Under the pieces are notes generated by a model. That model was given only the letters and a program-made list of their open reading frames with translations, searched no databases and had not been told where the DNA came from. Positions 41,264 to 50,541 of a stretch of 64,000 bases of DNA are shown here, in pieces; the stretch's first letter is position 1; each line of letters opens with the position of its first letter. The translations under genes and the position numbers were made by a program. Source of the stretch: Flavobacteriaceae bacterium UBA6231 (GTDB taxonomy: Bacteria > Bacteroidota > Bacteroidia > Flavobacteriales > Flavobacteriaceae). The stretch is from NCBI GenBank assembly GCA_002441545.1, contig DJWL01000201.1, forward strand, positions 14,259-78,258. Direction: 5' to 3'.

Positions 41264-43195
41264 TCATTGTTTTGCATTATTTGGTATGGATACTGTAAAC
41301 GTAGAACCTTGCTGTTCTTCACTTTCAAAATATATGGTACCGTCTATAAGCTCCAAATGGTTTTTAACAATGTTCAACCCAATGCCTGTCCCTTCTGTAT
41401 TAAGGACGTTTTCAGCTCTGTAATACCGTTCAAAAATATTATTCTGGTCTTTTTTTGGAATACCAATTCCTGTATCCCTGATTTTAAATGTTGTTATTTG
41501 ATCATTTTGGTCTATATCCAAATATATGGTTGATTGTTCAGGAGAATATTTAATGGCATTATGAATTAGATTTGACAATATCAATTCAATTATTTTTTCA
41601 TCTTGATAAAGTGATAGGTCGTCGCTCTTTTCTATATATTTTATTTGTTGACCTTCCTTTAAGAGCATTCTGGCATTGTAAATAACCTCATCAACAATTT
41701 TGCTTATTTTAAAATAGGTGTACCTGTAACTTAGCTTGCCAGTCTCAAATTTCTCAATGGATAAAAATCCATTTAAAATGTTATTCAAAATATGTGCCTT
41801 CTCAGTGATTGTCTTGATGTGTTTATCTCTATTCTGCTGTTGTTCAGTTAATTGGTATTTGCTCAGTAACAAGGCAGAAGTTAAAATAGCGCTCAAAGGC
41901 GTTTTGAATTCATGAGACAATTGTGTTAAAAATTTGGTTTTTAGTTGATTGACCTCAATTTCTTTATTAAGCACCTCTTTAAGTTGCTGTGTTCGTTCTT
42001 CAACAATCCTTTCAAGTTTTGCTGTATGGTTTTTGCGTTCTGTGATGTCCAAAATGATAGCGACAAACACCTGTTTATCTCCTAAATTGGACAGTTGCAA
42101 ATGTGTTTCAACAGGGTATGTAGTCCCATCTTTTCGTTGGTGAACCGATTCAACCTCCAATTTTCCTACATTCTTTTTAAGTAAAACGTCAACAACCTCT
42201 CTGAATTCGGCTTCATTTTTATAAGGTGTTATATCAATTGGTGTCATTTTAATTAGCTCCTTCATGGTATAGCCAAGGTTCCTTTGGGCTCCATAATTAA
42301 CCTTGATAAACTTTAATGTTTTGGCATCAAAAACATGGATTTCATTTAAAGACTCATCAAAAATTGTTGACAAATGGTGGCGTTCAACTTCTTCCTGCTT
42401 TCTTTCAGTGAGGTCTTGATGTATGCCTATAAAATTTGTCACCAAACCATCATCATTTGTAATGGGCATAATAAATAATTCATTCCAGAACAATGATCCA
42501 TCTTTTTTATAATTTCTCAAGGTTGTCCGGTAACTTTCTCCCTTTTCAATGGCTTTCTTTAACCTTTCAATCGTTTCTTTATCATCTTCTGTTCCTTGCA
42601 GAAATCGACAGCTGTGATTCAGTATGTCATCAGAACTATACCCTGTTAAATTTTGATAGGCTAGGTTGCAATATATCACAGGGTTGCCATGTTTTAAAGC
42701 ATCGGTAATAATGATACCATTGGTTGCAGACTCTAAGGCCCTGCTTTTTATCATTAATTTTTTTTCTATTTCCTTTTGTTCTGTAATGTCACTTATCAAT
42801 GCCATTACAAACGTTTTATTGTAAATAGAAAATGGAATTAATTCAATATCCAGTTCAATAATATTACCATCTTTTTTTATGCCAAAAATATTTTTTGAAT
42901 CCGTAATTCTTGTTCTTGTTCCTGTTTTAAAAAACTCTTTAAAATGTACTGAAAGAATTTTGTGATAGTTAGATGGTAGTAGTACGTTTAAATCCTTTGA
43001 AATTAATTCGTCTTTTTCATAACCAAAAATGGTCTCTGCAGCAGTATTAGCTTGTGCAATCTTTTGATGGTTATCAACAATGACCACTGCCTCAGAAATG
43101 GTCTCTAAAAGGATACTTGATATGTCTTCCGCCTGCCTAAACATATTATAATGGGGTTTGAAGAAAGGATTACTTATGTTAGTATTGGGTGGCAT
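41264..43195 (-). CDS. PAS/LOV-like hybrid-free sensor histidine kinase
   Basis: A 643-residue soluble kinase: PAS1 (about 25-140), a LOV-like PAS2 (about 150-265), PAS3 (about 275-390), a coiled linker, HisKA with His428 (LTQLSHEFKTPLSAIL) and an ATPase domain (NLIHNAIKYSP, GTGIGLNIVKNHLEL). PAS2 has CRFLQ with Cys196, NYKKDGSLFWNEL and GIHQDLT, the flavin and photoactive-cysteine pattern of LOV domains, although Ser replaces the usual Asn before Cys. No membrane segment, so it senses inside the cell. It should phosphorylate the adjacent response regulator. Confidence 0.92.
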   Translation of the reverse strand: MPPNTNISNPFFKPHYNMFRQAEDISSILLETISEAVVIVDNHQKIAQANTAAETIFGYEKDELISKDLNVLLPSNYHKILSVHFKEFFKTGTRTRITDSKNIFGIKKDGNIIELDIELIPFSIYNKTFVMALISDITEQKEIEKKLMIKSRALESATNGIIITDALKHGNPVIYCNLAYQNLTGYSSDDILNHSCRFLQGTEDDKETIERLKKAIEKGESYRTTLRNYKKDGSLFWNELFIMPITNDDGLVTNFIGIHQDLTERKQEEVERHHLSTIFDESLNEIHVFDAKTLKFIKVNYGAQRNLGYTMKELIKMTPIDITPYKNEAEFREVVDVLLKKNVGKLEVESVHQRKDGTTYPVETHLQLSNLGDKQVFVAIILDITERKNHTAKLERIVEERTQQLKEVLNKEIEVNQLKTKFLTQLSHEFKTPLSAILTSALLLSKYQLTEQQQNRDKHIKTITEKAHILNNILNGFLSIEKFETGKLSYRYTYFKISKIVDEVIYNARMLLKEGQQIKYIEKSDDLSLYQDEKIIELILSNLIHNAIKYSPEQSTIYLDIDQNDQITTFKIRDTGIGIPKKDQNNIFERYYRAENVLNTEGTGIGLNIVKNHLELIDGTIYFESEEQQGSTFTVSIPNNAKQ

Positions 43196-43243
43196 ATAAA
43201 TTTACGAAAAAAAACTGCAAAAACCATATATATTCAGTCATAA

Positions 43244-43286
43244 TGATTTTTATCATAACGTATTAGCAAACAAGATTTTATATTTA
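43244..43286 (+). promoter_or_regulatory. Island-type promoter of the thioredoxin/DUF302 operon
   Basis: TGAT-TTTT-ATCA (43244-43255), 23 bases, then TATATTTA. Leftward toward the kinase gene the 23-base position holds TTGCAGTT, so only the rightward promoter fits. Confidence 0.85.
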
Positions 43287-43306
43287 TAGAATTGATAATA
43301 CAGATT

Positions 43307-43717
43307 ATGGAAAAAAGAAAACATATGACACTTAAATTTTACCAAAATCTTGGCAAACTGTTTTATGCTATTGCAGCCATTGACAATAAAGTTGAAGCGG
43401 TTGAATTTGTAAAACTAAAAGAGCTTGTAAAGAAACAATGGTTAAAATTGGATTCTATTGAAGATGCTTTTGGTACCGATGCTTCCTATCAAATAGAAAT
43501 TGTCTTTGACTGGTTGAATGCCCAAGAAAATCTAAACGCCAAAGCTTGTTTTGATGATTTTATTGCCTATAAAAACAAACAAAAACATTTATTTACGGAT
43601 GCGGTTAAACATTTGATATTAAAAACAGCCCGTGCCATAGCGGCATCCTTTTCGGGCATCAATAAATCAGAATTGATTTTTCTAGCCAATTTAGAGATGG
43701 AATTAAAAAACACATAA
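43307..43717 (+). CDS. TerB-like helical protein
   Basis: A 136-residue helical protein (YQNLGKLFYAIAAIDNKVEA, later TARAIAASFSGINKSELI). The first half, with an acidic D-x-x-V-E helix pair, resembles the TerB fold found in stress and tellurite-resistance gene sets. ATG 43307 is used because it begins just after the -7 element; 43292 would leave almost no leader. First gene of a three-gene operon. Confidence 0.6.
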   Translation: MEKRKHMTLKFYQNLGKLFYAIAAIDNKVEAVEFVKLKELVKKQWLKLDSIEDAFGTDASYQIEIVFDWLNAQENLNAKACFDDFIAYKNKQKHLFTDAVKHLILKTARAIAASFSGINKSELIFLANLEMELKNT

Positions 43718-43719
43718 TT

Positions 43720-44118
43720 ATGTCCTATTATTTTAATACTGTTGTTTCGGGTAAATTTGAAACTGTAATTGAAAGCGTTACCCAATTGTTGAAAGAGGAA
43801 GGTTTTGGTATACTTACGGAAATTGATATCCAAAAGACCCTGAAAAACAAACTGGACGTGGATTTTAAAAAGTATAAAATACTTGGGGCCTGTAATCCGC
43901 CTTTTGCTCATCAAGCCCTGCAGGCTGAAAACAAAATTGGGACCATGTTGCCATGCAACGTGATTGTGCAAGAACTAGAAGCCGGCAAAATAGAGGTCGC
44001 AGCCATCAACCCAATGGTTTCAATGCAAGCGGTTAAAAATGACCAACTTGAAAATATAGCCCAACAAGTGAGCCGTAAATTAAAGCAAGTAATCACAAAT
44101 CTGGAACATGAAAAGTAG
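43720..44118 (+). CDS. DUF302 domain protein
   Basis: A 132-residue protein of the DUF302 family (TVVSGKFETVIESVTQLLKE, LGACNPPFAHQALQAENKIG, LPCNVIVQEL). Members are small, trimeric-type proteins of unclear function, often near thiol-redox genes. It is two bases after the TerB-like gene and overlaps the thioredoxin gene by 11 bases. Confidence 0.88.
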   Translation: MSYYFNTVVSGKFETVIESVTQLLKEEGFGILTEIDIQKTLKNKLDVDFKKYKILGACNPPFAHQALQAENKIGTMLPCNVIVQELEAGKIEVAAINPMVSMQAVKNDQLENIAQQVSRKLKQVITNLEHEK

Positions 44119-44407
44119 TTTTAATGATATCATAGGTTCAAACCGACCAGTTTTAGTGGATTTTTATGCAGACTGGTGTGGTCCCTGTAAAATGCTTGCG
44201 CCTATTTTAAAGAATGTTAAACAAGACCTGAAAGATTCCATAAAAATCGTGAAAATTGATGTTGACAAAAATCAGGTCTTGGCCAGTAAATATCAGGTCA
44301 GGGGTGTGCCGACCATGATGCTTTTTAAAAACGGAAAGCAATTATGGCGTCAATCTGGGGTTTTGCAAAAACATGACATTATCACAGTTATAAAACAACA
44401 TCTTTAA
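44108..44407 (+). CDS. Thioredoxin
   Basis: A 99-residue cytoplasmic thioredoxin with the active site DWCGPCKMLAP and the cis-Pro motif RGVPTMMLF. It is a little short (no long N-terminal helix) but complete. The overlap with the DUF302 gene suggests a functional pair. Expected role: reducing disulfides, for example on the peroxiredoxin or ribonucleotide reductase of the same island. Confidence 0.92.
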   Translation: MKSSFNDIIGSNRPVLVDFYADWCGPCKMLAPILKNVKQDLKDSIKIVKIDVDKNQVLASKYQVRGVPTMMLFKNGKQLWRQSGVLQKHDIITVIKQHL

Positions 44408-44420
44408 GATCTGTTTGTGA

Positions 44421-44463
44421 TGATATTTATCATTTCGTAATAGACAAAAAGAGCCTATTTTTA
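44421..44463 (+). promoter_or_regulatory. Island-type promoter of the WG-repeat / site-2 protease operon
   Basis: TGAT-ATTT-ATCA (44421-44432), 23 bases, then TATTTTTA, 25 bases before the start codon. Confidence 0.85.
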
Positions 44464-44488
44464 AGTTGATAATTAAAAATATTTTGTC

Positions 44489-45118
44489 ATGAAAAAAGGT
44501 GTAAATCTGTTTACAGCACTACTTTTGTTTTCTGCTATAATTTGTGCTCAAACTATTGAAAACATTGATTACATATCAGATTTTAACGATGGTCTTGCTG
44601 CCATTAAAAAAAATAACCAATGGGCATTTATAAATAAAGAAGGCGATATTGTTATTGATTTTAGAAATGATCTTGTCACCACTAAATTTAACGATGGCGA
44701 TTTTCCAATCTTTTATAATGAAAGATGCTTAATTAAAAAAGAGCACGAAGGTATCTCTTATTTTGGATATATAGACACTTATGGCAAGACAGTGATTGAA
44801 TCCCAATACTTGAATGCATACAATTTTAACAATGACGAGGCTATTGTATTGGTCTTGATTAAGCAAGAAATTGGCGAAAACGAGGCATTAGGTAAGAATA
44901 TTGTCTATTATAGATATTATGAAGCTGTTATTGATATTAACGGACATGTAAAAGTTTATTTAACACCAAAAGGCTTTAATGTAGTCTTGGATAAACAGCA
45001 TTTAAGAACACCACCTAAAATTACATCTAGGCGAATTTTAGATAATCTTTATGCCATCTTGAACGACAATAAAAAATGGACCATACAAACCATAAAGGAT
45101 CTACCCATTTATAAATGA
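44489..45118 (+). CDS. Secreted WG-repeat-like protein
   Basis: A 209-residue exported protein with a signal peptide ending near SAIICAQ. Its body carries two to three WG-type units (FNDGLAAIKKNNQWAFINKE, ISYFGYIDTYGKTVI), a repeat thought to form beta structures that bind proteins or glycans. Its stop overlaps the start of the site-2 protease gene, so it may be a partner or substrate of that protease. Confidence 0.7.
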   Translation: MKKGVNLFTALLLFSAIICAQTIENIDYISDFNDGLAAIKKNNQWAFINKEGDIVIDFRNDLVTTKFNDGDFPIFYNERCLIKKEHEGISYFGYIDTYGKTVIESQYLNAYNFNNDEAIVLVLIKQEIGENEALGKNIVYYRYYEAVIDINGHVKVYLTPKGFNVVLDKQHLRTPPKITSRRILDNLYAILNDNKKWTIQTIKDLPIYK

Positions 45119-46203
45119 AAGCTAATTTAAATTTAGGGAGTGTTTTTGGAATTGAAATAAAAATTCATTGGACTTTCTTTTTTTTAATTCTTTGGATAGT
45201 CTTTAGTGAATTGAAGCGAGGAGGAAATACCGCAAGTATTTTGTTTAATGTGGCATTGGTTTTTGCTGTTTTTGTTTGTGTTATATTGCATGAGTTAGGG
45301 CATGCTTTGATGGCTAAACGTTTTAAAATTGACACTAAAAAAATAACCTTATTGCCAATAGGAGGTATGGCTAGTTTAGAACGTATACCAGAATCTCCTA
45401 AGCAAGAGCTATTGGTAACTTTAGCTGGCCCTTTGGTTAATGTTATCATTGCATTACTCCTCTATTTTGCTATTCCTGTTCAAGAATTAATGCATTTAAA
45501 TTTTACAGAAACCTTTGAAATATTAAGCAGCTTTACCCTACAGAATTTTTTGTTCTATTTATATATAGTCAATATTGCTCTTGTTGTATTTAATTTAATT
45601 CCTGCTTTTCCAATGGATGGTGGGCGAATATTAAGGGCATTATTAGCTATCAGGATGAACCGTATTAAAGCAACACAAATTGCATCAACAATAGGTCAAT
45701 TTATAGCTATTTTATTTTTACTAGTTGGCCTATTGTATAATCCTTTTCTCATTTTTATAGCACTTATTGTTTTTTTGGGAGCCTATGGAGAAAACCAAAT
45801 GGTCCATCATTTGGAACTCTTAAAAGGCCATACGGTTAAAGAATCATCAATAACAAATATAACAACTTTTAACCCAAAAGACACCCTCTCAAAAGCTATA
45901 AAAGCAGTGATTACAAGTACTGAAAATAATTTTGTCATCATTGAAAATAATGCGGTTAAAGGGCTATTGTTTTATCAAGATATCATGGAACATGCAAAAA
46001 ATGAAAATACATTAATTGGTGATGTTATGACTACCACGTTTAAGGCTGTTGATAGCAATGACGATCTCAAAAAAGTATACCAACTAATCCATGGTCAAAA
46101 AAATTCATTTTTCCCTGTTTTGGAAAACGACAAATTAATTGGAGTCATTGATGCTGTTAACCTAAATGAGTTTATTGTTTTTCAATCTAAACTTGTTCAA
46201 TAA
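45115..46203 (+). CDS. Site-2 protease family protein with CBS domains
   Basis: A 362-residue polytopic membrane metalloprotease. Zinc motif HELGHALMAKRF (about residue 61), second motif NLIPAFPMDGGRILRALL (about 160), about six membrane segments up to residue 235, then two CBS motifs (about 245-355) that bind adenine nucleotides. Such proteases cut membrane-bound regulators; the CBS part suggests control by energy state. Translationally coupled to the WG-repeat gene by overlap. Confidence 0.9.
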   Translation: MKANLNLGSVFGIEIKIHWTFFFLILWIVFSELKRGGNTASILFNVALVFAVFVCVILHELGHALMAKRFKIDTKKITLLPIGGMASLERIPESPKQELLVTLAGPLVNVIIALLLYFAIPVQELMHLNFTETFEILSSFTLQNFLFYLYIVNIALVVFNLIPAFPMDGGRILRALLAIRMNRIKATQIASTIGQFIAILFLLVGLLYNPFLIFIALIVFLGAYGENQMVHHLELLKGHTVKESSITNITTFNPKDTLSKAIKAVITSTENNFVIIENNAVKGLLFYQDIMEHAKNENTLIGDVMTTTFKAVDSNDDLKKVYQLIHGQKNSFFPVLENDKLIGVIDAVNLNEFIVFQSKLVQ

Positions 46204-46316
46204 AGGATTTATTTAACCAAAGACCCTCAAAACAGAGAACTATAAAAATATTTAGCTTGTTTCATTTTAACCTTTTGGTATTTCATTTAAACTTGCTAAA
46301 CCCAAATCAAAAGGGT

Positions 46317-46359
46317 TGACAAAAATCATATAAAATGTCTACTTTTAAAGATATCTTTA
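46317..46359 (+). promoter_or_regulatory. Island-type promoter of the dnaJ-like / cbpM operon
   Basis: TGAC-AAAA-ATCA (46317-46328), 23 bases, then TATCTTTA, 25 bases before the start codon. Confidence 0.8.
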
Positions 46360-46384
46360 GTAATTAAATCCAAAAAGAGACGAT

Positions 46385-47272
46385 ATGGCGTTTATAGATT
46401 ATTATAAAATTTTAGGCGTTCCAAAAGATGCAACTGAGGCCGACATAAAGAAAGTTTATAGGAAATTGGCGCGAAAATACCATCCAGATTTAAATCCGAA
46501 TGATACAGTAGCTGAAAAAAAATTCAAGGAAATCAATGAGGCCAATGAAGTTTTGAGTAATGCTGAAAACAGAAAAAAATACGATAATTACGGCGAGCAT
46601 TGGCAACACGCTGAAGAATACGAAAAGGCCAACCAACAACATCAAAGACAAAGGAGTAGCCAAAGAGCGTCATCAGAATATAGCCAGGCCGATTTTTCAG
46701 ATTTTTTTGAGAGCATGTTTGGGGGCGCATCTTCAAGATCTCGAAGTGGCCAAGTCAAATTTAGAGGACAAGACTTTAACGCCGAGCTACAACTGGATTT
46801 AAAAGATGTTTATACAACTCATAAACGCACATTAACCGTTAACAATAAAAACATCAGGATCACCATTCCGGCTGGTGTTGAAAACGGACAAACCATAAAA
46901 ATAAAAGGGCATGGTGGCCAAGGTATAAATGGCGGTCCTAACGGCGATTTATTCATACAATTTTCTATTGTAAACCAGTCAAAATTCAAACGGGATAAAG
47001 ACAACCTTTATTTAACTGTGGATTTAGATTTATATAAAGCTCTATTGGGAGGTGAACTTATGGTAGACACCTTTGATGGAAAGGTAAAACTTAACATCAA
47101 GCCAGAGACCCAAAATGGTGCCAAGGTAAAACTAAAAGGCAAAGGATTTCCTAAATACAAAAAAGAAGGACAATACGGCGATTTGTACATAACCTTTCAA
47201 ATTAAGCTTCCAGAAAACCTGTCTGCCCAAGAAAAAACACTCCTTCAAGAATTACAAAAACTGCGTAAATGA
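46385..47272 (+). CDS. cbpA: DnaJ-like co-chaperone (CbpA type)
   Basis: A 295-residue co-chaperone: J domain (1-70) with the HPD motif (ARKYHPDLNP), a G/S-rich linker with aromatic residues, then two substrate-binding beta domains (about 120-285, with GQTIKIKGHGGQGINGG and GELMVDTFDGKVKL). The zinc-finger domain of DnaJ is missing, so it is CbpA-type. It activates DnaK. Coupled by an ATGA overlap to the modulator gene. Confidence 0.92.
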   Translation: MAFIDYYKILGVPKDATEADIKKVYRKLARKYHPDLNPNDTVAEKKFKEINEANEVLSNAENRKKYDNYGEHWQHAEEYEKANQQHQRQRSSQRASSEYSQADFSDFFESMFGGASSRSRSGQVKFRGQDFNAELQLDLKDVYTTHKRTLTVNNKNIRITIPAGVENGQTIKIKGHGGQGINGGPNGDLFIQFSIVNQSKFKRDKDNLYLTVDLDLYKALLGGELMVDTFDGKVKLNIKPETQNGAKVKLKGKGFPKYKKEGQYGDLYITFQIKLPENLSAQEKTLLQELQKLRK

Positions 47273-47568
47273 TGGACACAACAGATTTAATACCCGTACA
47301 ATTACTTTGTAAACGCTATGATATTCCGGTATCATTTTTAGATACATTGCAAGAATTTCAACTAGTTGAAATAATTGATGAGGACAACAGTTTGTACATC
47401 CATACCAAACAAATAAAAAAGGTTGAAAAAATGATGCGTTTACACTATGATCTAGAAATTAATTTTGAAGGTCTTGACGCTATCCACAACTTACTTAACC
47501 AAGTTGAATCCTTAAAAGAAGAAGTAAAAATATTGCGCAATAAATTAAGGCTTTATGAAGATTTATAA
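47269..47568 (+). CDS. cbpM: Chaperone modulator CbpM-like
   Basis: A 99-residue helical protein (VQLLCKRYDIPVSFLDTLQE, KQIKKVEKMMRLHYDLEINF) with the MerR-like N-terminus and the coiled-coil end of CbpM, the partner that inhibits CbpA by covering its J domain. Gene order and overlap with cbpA match this assignment. Confidence 0.88.
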   Translation: MMDTTDLIPVQLLCKRYDIPVSFLDTLQEFQLVEIIDEDNSLYIHTKQIKKVEKMMRLHYDLEINFEGLDAIHNLLNQVESLKEEVKILRNKLRLYEDL

Positions 47569-47589
47569 ATGATTACAATAAAATAAACA

Positions 47590-47991
47590 TCAGTTTCTAC
47601 GTCCAGTATTTGTTGATCTCTCGTTATTGGTACTTCTCCTTCCTTTTATATTGGTATAAGTATTTCTGTGATATTCCTTAATGTTATCGCCATAATAATT
47701 ATCAACTCTAATCTGTTTTGCATGTTTAAAATTTACACCATTAAACCTAGGAGGCAAAACCCTTACGGTTGTCCAAATACCATTATCAAAATAAATATAG
47801 CTACTTAGTGATAAATCATAATAAACCGAGTAATCCGGAAAATACACATATCTTAAATGAACAACCCTATTGGGGTAAAACCAAGGTGGCGTTTGTTGGT
47901 TATATCCTCCTGAAACAATAACTGGCCCACAACTTTCCAAACATAACAGACTGATTAAAAAGCCTATGAAAATTATTTTGAATGCTTTCAT
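47590..47991 (-). CDS. Small putative lipoprotein
   Basis: A 133-residue exported protein: hydrophobic start, a cysteine in CLESCGP that fits a lipobox, then a tyrosine-rich middle (FPDYSVYYDLSLSSYIYFDN) and a basic Asn/Arg-rich end. No known domain. Its promoter pairs with the divergent DUF6799 gene. Confidence 0.65.
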   Translation of the reverse strand: MKAFKIIFIGFLISLLCLESCGPVIVSGGYNQQTPPWFYPNRVVHLRYVYFPDYSVYYDLSLSSYIYFDNGIWTTVRVLPPRFNGVNFKHAKQIRVDNYYGDNIKEYHRNTYTNIKGRRSTNNERSTNTGRRN

Positions 47992-48010
47992 GATATACGT
48001 TTTTAAAAAG

Positions 48011-48053
48011 TAAAGTAACTTAATATTAAGCTTTCATCCACTGATAATTATCA
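48011..48053 (-). promoter_or_regulatory. Island-type promoter of the gene at 47590
   Basis: TGAT-AATT-ATCA (48042-48053), 23 bases, then TTACTTTA on the minus strand. Confidence 0.7.
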
Positions 48054-48098
48054 ATGCATTCAGAAATCAATAAAATTATTTGTAGGAAATATTTTGGC

Positions 48099-48141
48099 TG
48101 ATGAATATCATTTATAAAAATATGGTATATAGGTATTTTTA
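48099..48141 (+). promoter_or_regulatory. Island-type promoter of the DUF6799 gene
   Basis: TGAT-GAAT-ATCA (48099-48110), 23 bases, then TATTTTTA, 29 bases before the start codon. Confidence 0.85.
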
Positions 48142-48170
48142 GGTAGATTTTAATTTAAATAACAAATATC

Positions 48171-48845
48171 ATGAAAGGATTAATTTTATTAGGAACATTG
48201 GTAGTTATGGGAACTTCAACATTATTCGCACAAGACAAAATACAAGATAAAGATCAAGACAGAGATCAAGATCGTGTTATGTTGGTAGATGGCGATGTAT
48301 TACAAATTCGCGACCGTGACCAAATTAGGTTAAAAGACAAAATTGTATTGAACGATGGAACCGTTGTAAATCCAGATGGAACATACATGACCAAAGATCA
48401 AGAAAGATTGCGCCTAAGAGATGGAGAGTGTTTAGATAACGATGGCATTAAATATAGAAACGAGTACCAATATCGTTATAAAGTTGAACAAGAGAACAAA
48501 GGATTGGCACAAAACCAAATACAAGAGCGCAATAATAGCAGATACCAAATAATGCTTATTGATGGCAATGCCTATCAAATTAAAAACCAATCTCAAAATA
48601 GGATTAGCGAACAAGTAAGACTAAATAATGGGACTATTGTAAATCCGGACGGAACATACCAAACCCAAGATCGTGCCCAATTACGTCTTCAAGATGGAGA
48701 ATGTATCAACATGAACGGTGAGATATACAAAAACATGATTCAACATAGAAAAATGATAAATGAAAAAGCTTTAAATAAAAATTTGAACAAAAACAAATTA
48801 CTGATTAAAAAGCAAAGCATGAAAAAGGGAGCTGGAGCATCATAA
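48171..48845 (+). CDS. Secreted protein with two DUF6799 repeats
   Basis: A 224-residue exported protein (signal peptide ending at STLFAQ). Two units with VMLVDGDVLQIRDRDQIRLK...NDGTVVNPDGTY and their copy MLIDGNAYQIKNQSQNRI...NNGTIVNPDGTY match the DUF6799 pattern. Start and end are extremely rich in Asp, Gln, Lys and Asn. It may bind metal or polymers outside the cell; this is unproved. Confidence 0.8.
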   Translation: MKGLILLGTLVVMGTSTLFAQDKIQDKDQDRDQDRVMLVDGDVLQIRDRDQIRLKDKIVLNDGTVVNPDGTYMTKDQERLRLRDGECLDNDGIKYRNEYQYRYKVEQENKGLAQNQIQERNNSRYQIMLIDGNAYQIKNQSQNRISEQVRLNNGTIVNPDGTYQTQDRAQLRLQDGECINMNGEIYKNMIQHRKMINEKALNKNLNKNKLLIKKQSMKKGAGAS

Positions 48846-48853
48846 TTAAAAAC

Positions 48854-48890
48854 AAGGAGGGTCTTAATTTACTTAAGGCTCCCCTTTTTA
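48854..48890 (+). terminator. Terminator-like hairpin
   Basis: AAGGAGGGTCTTAA pairs imperfectly with TTAAGGCTCCCCTT, followed by T. It follows the DUF6799 gene. Confidence 0.6.
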
Positions 48891-48912
48891 AAGAATTCAA
48901 AAAACACATATC

Positions 48913-49878
48913 ATGAAACCTTATGGGTTTAAATTATTCGTTCTATTGTTTCTTTACGGATGTAACCAAATTGCTTTTGGTCAAACCAAAACAGACGTGA
49001 GTCAGCAAGCCAAAAAGCATGATTCATCTTTTGTCTCCATAGCAGTCAATTTTATAAGTGATGCTATTTATTTGGGGAGAAAAGACTCCATTACCGCACC
49101 CTATTTATATCCTTCTATTACCTATTTCAATAAATCTGGTCTGTATGCATCAGGATCCTTCTCCTATCTTACTAAATCTGATGAAAGCAGAATCGATTTG
49201 TTTTTGGGTACCATTGGTTATGATGTGACCTCAAAAAAGTTTAGTGGTGATATTTCATTCACCAAATACCTTTTTAATACAGAGAGTTATAATGTCATTT
49301 CTGAAGTTGAAGCCGATCTAACGGCTACCATTGCGTATGATTTTGATGTTTTTAATTTATCACTAATCTTGACCAATTTTTTTAATAAAAGCAGTAAATC
49401 AGACTTCTTTGTTTCGTCTGAACTAAGCCATAATTTTGTTACATCAAAAAAAAACTTTCAAATATCACCCTCTGTTGGAGTGTTCTTTGGTTCCCAAAAT
49501 TTTTATGAAGAATACTATATAAATAATCGTTTTGGCAGTGGAAGAACTACCGGCTCCGAACAAGGCTCTGGGTCTGGACAAGGAACAGGTCAAGGAACGG
49601 GAGGCTCAACACAAACCATAAAAACCACAGTAATACTGAAAGAAAGTGAGAAATTTGATCTCATGGCAATAGAATTTAGTTTACCTGTTTGGTATGTAAA
49701 CAAACCTTTTATTGTATCATTTTTACCTGTTTTGGTAATCCCTCAAAATCCTGCAACATTAACCGTAGACTCTGAAGTTTATAAGGAAGATTTGGAAAAC
49801 ACCTTTTATTGGATGGTTGGTGTAAGTTATAGATTTAAAAAAGCGCCTAAATTTTGTTCTGATAAATCTGAAAACTGA
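48913..49878 (+). CDS. Outer-membrane beta-barrel-like hypothetical protein
   Basis: A 321-residue exported protein with a signal peptide (ending near IAFGQ). The body shows alternating hydrophobic strands (YLYPSITYFNKSGLYASGSF, TYFN, LVIPQ) and ends with a strand plus VSYRFKK, as in small outer-membrane barrels. A Gly/Ser/Thr-rich loop of about 28 residues (near 210-238) is inserted. No island promoter of its own; it probably uses the one before the DUF6799 gene. Confidence 0.65.
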   Translation: MKPYGFKLFVLLFLYGCNQIAFGQTKTDVSQQAKKHDSSFVSIAVNFISDAIYLGRKDSITAPYLYPSITYFNKSGLYASGSFSYLTKSDESRIDLFLGTIGYDVTSKKFSGDISFTKYLFNTESYNVISEVEADLTATIAYDFDVFNLSLILTNFFNKSSKSDFFVSSELSHNFVTSKKNFQISPSVGVFFGSQNFYEEYYINNRFGSGRTTGSEQGSGSGQGTGQGTGGSTQTIKTTVILKESEKFDLMAIEFSLPVWYVNKPFIVSFLPVLVIPQNPATLTVDSEVYKEDLENTFYWMVGVSYRFKKAPKFCSDKSEN

Positions 49879-49934
49879 TTCTCCTCATTTTAATTGAACA
49901 AGATACATTGTATTTTAAACCAATTTAAAAAAGC

Positions 49935-50528
49935 ATGCTCACGTTTAAAAACTTTAATATTGCTGATTGGTTCTCCTTTTACAGAATAGTTGCAGCCCCG
50001 TTTTTGTTAATTTTAATATGGTTTGATCTTAGGTTGATCTTCACTTGGCTTTTATTAATAAGCTATTGTACAGATGCCATAGATGGTTATTTGGCAAGAC
50101 GATTAAAAATTACAAGTGCCAGGGGCTCACAACTCGATTCTTTTGGTGACCAAATAACGCTTATTGTAGGTTTAACCGGTTTATTTTACTTTGAAACCGT
50201 TTTTATTAAAACAAACCTTGTTTTAATACTCATCGCATTTATACCCTATATTACCCAAATGCTCATTGCGTATTTTAAGTATGGTAAAGCAACCGCCTTT
50301 CATACCTATTTGGCTAAACTATCAGCCATCCTTCAAAGCGTATTCATTTTGTGGTCGTTGTTCTTCTCGCCAGAATATGCTTTGTTTTATATAATGATTA
50401 TCATAGGCCTATTGGAAACTTTTGAAGAAATAGCACTTATTTTCATGTATGACCAATGGGCTTCAGATGTAAAAGGTATTTTTTGGGCGCTACGCGACAA
50501 ACGGCGACTAAAAAAGAAATCCCATTAA
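49935..50528 (+). CDS. CDP-alcohol phosphatidyltransferase
   Basis: A 197-residue membrane enzyme with the family motif D-G-x2-A-R-x8-G-x3-D-x3-D, seen as DAIDGYLARR followed by SARGSQLDSFGDQ (residues about 47-73). Six hydrophobic segments follow. It makes a phospholipid from CDP-diacylglycerol and an alcohol; the alcohol cannot be told. With the neighbouring phosphoesterase it suggests remodelling of membrane lipids. Confidence 0.9.
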   Translation: MLTFKNFNIADWFSFYRIVAAPFLLILIWFDLRLIFTWLLLISYCTDAIDGYLARRLKITSARGSQLDSFGDQITLIVGLTGLFYFETVFIKTNLVLILIAFIPYITQMLIAYFKYGKATAFHTYLAKLSAILQSVFILWSLFFSPEYALFYIMIIIGLLETFEEIALIFMYDQWASDVKGIFWALRDKRRLKKKSH

Positions 50529-50541
50529 TCAAATATATGCT

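Noticed and set aside
43213..43255. Leftward island-type promoter for the histidine kinase
   Set aside because: The palindrome is there, but the position 23 bases away reads TTGCAGTT on the minus strand, unlike all other -7 elements.
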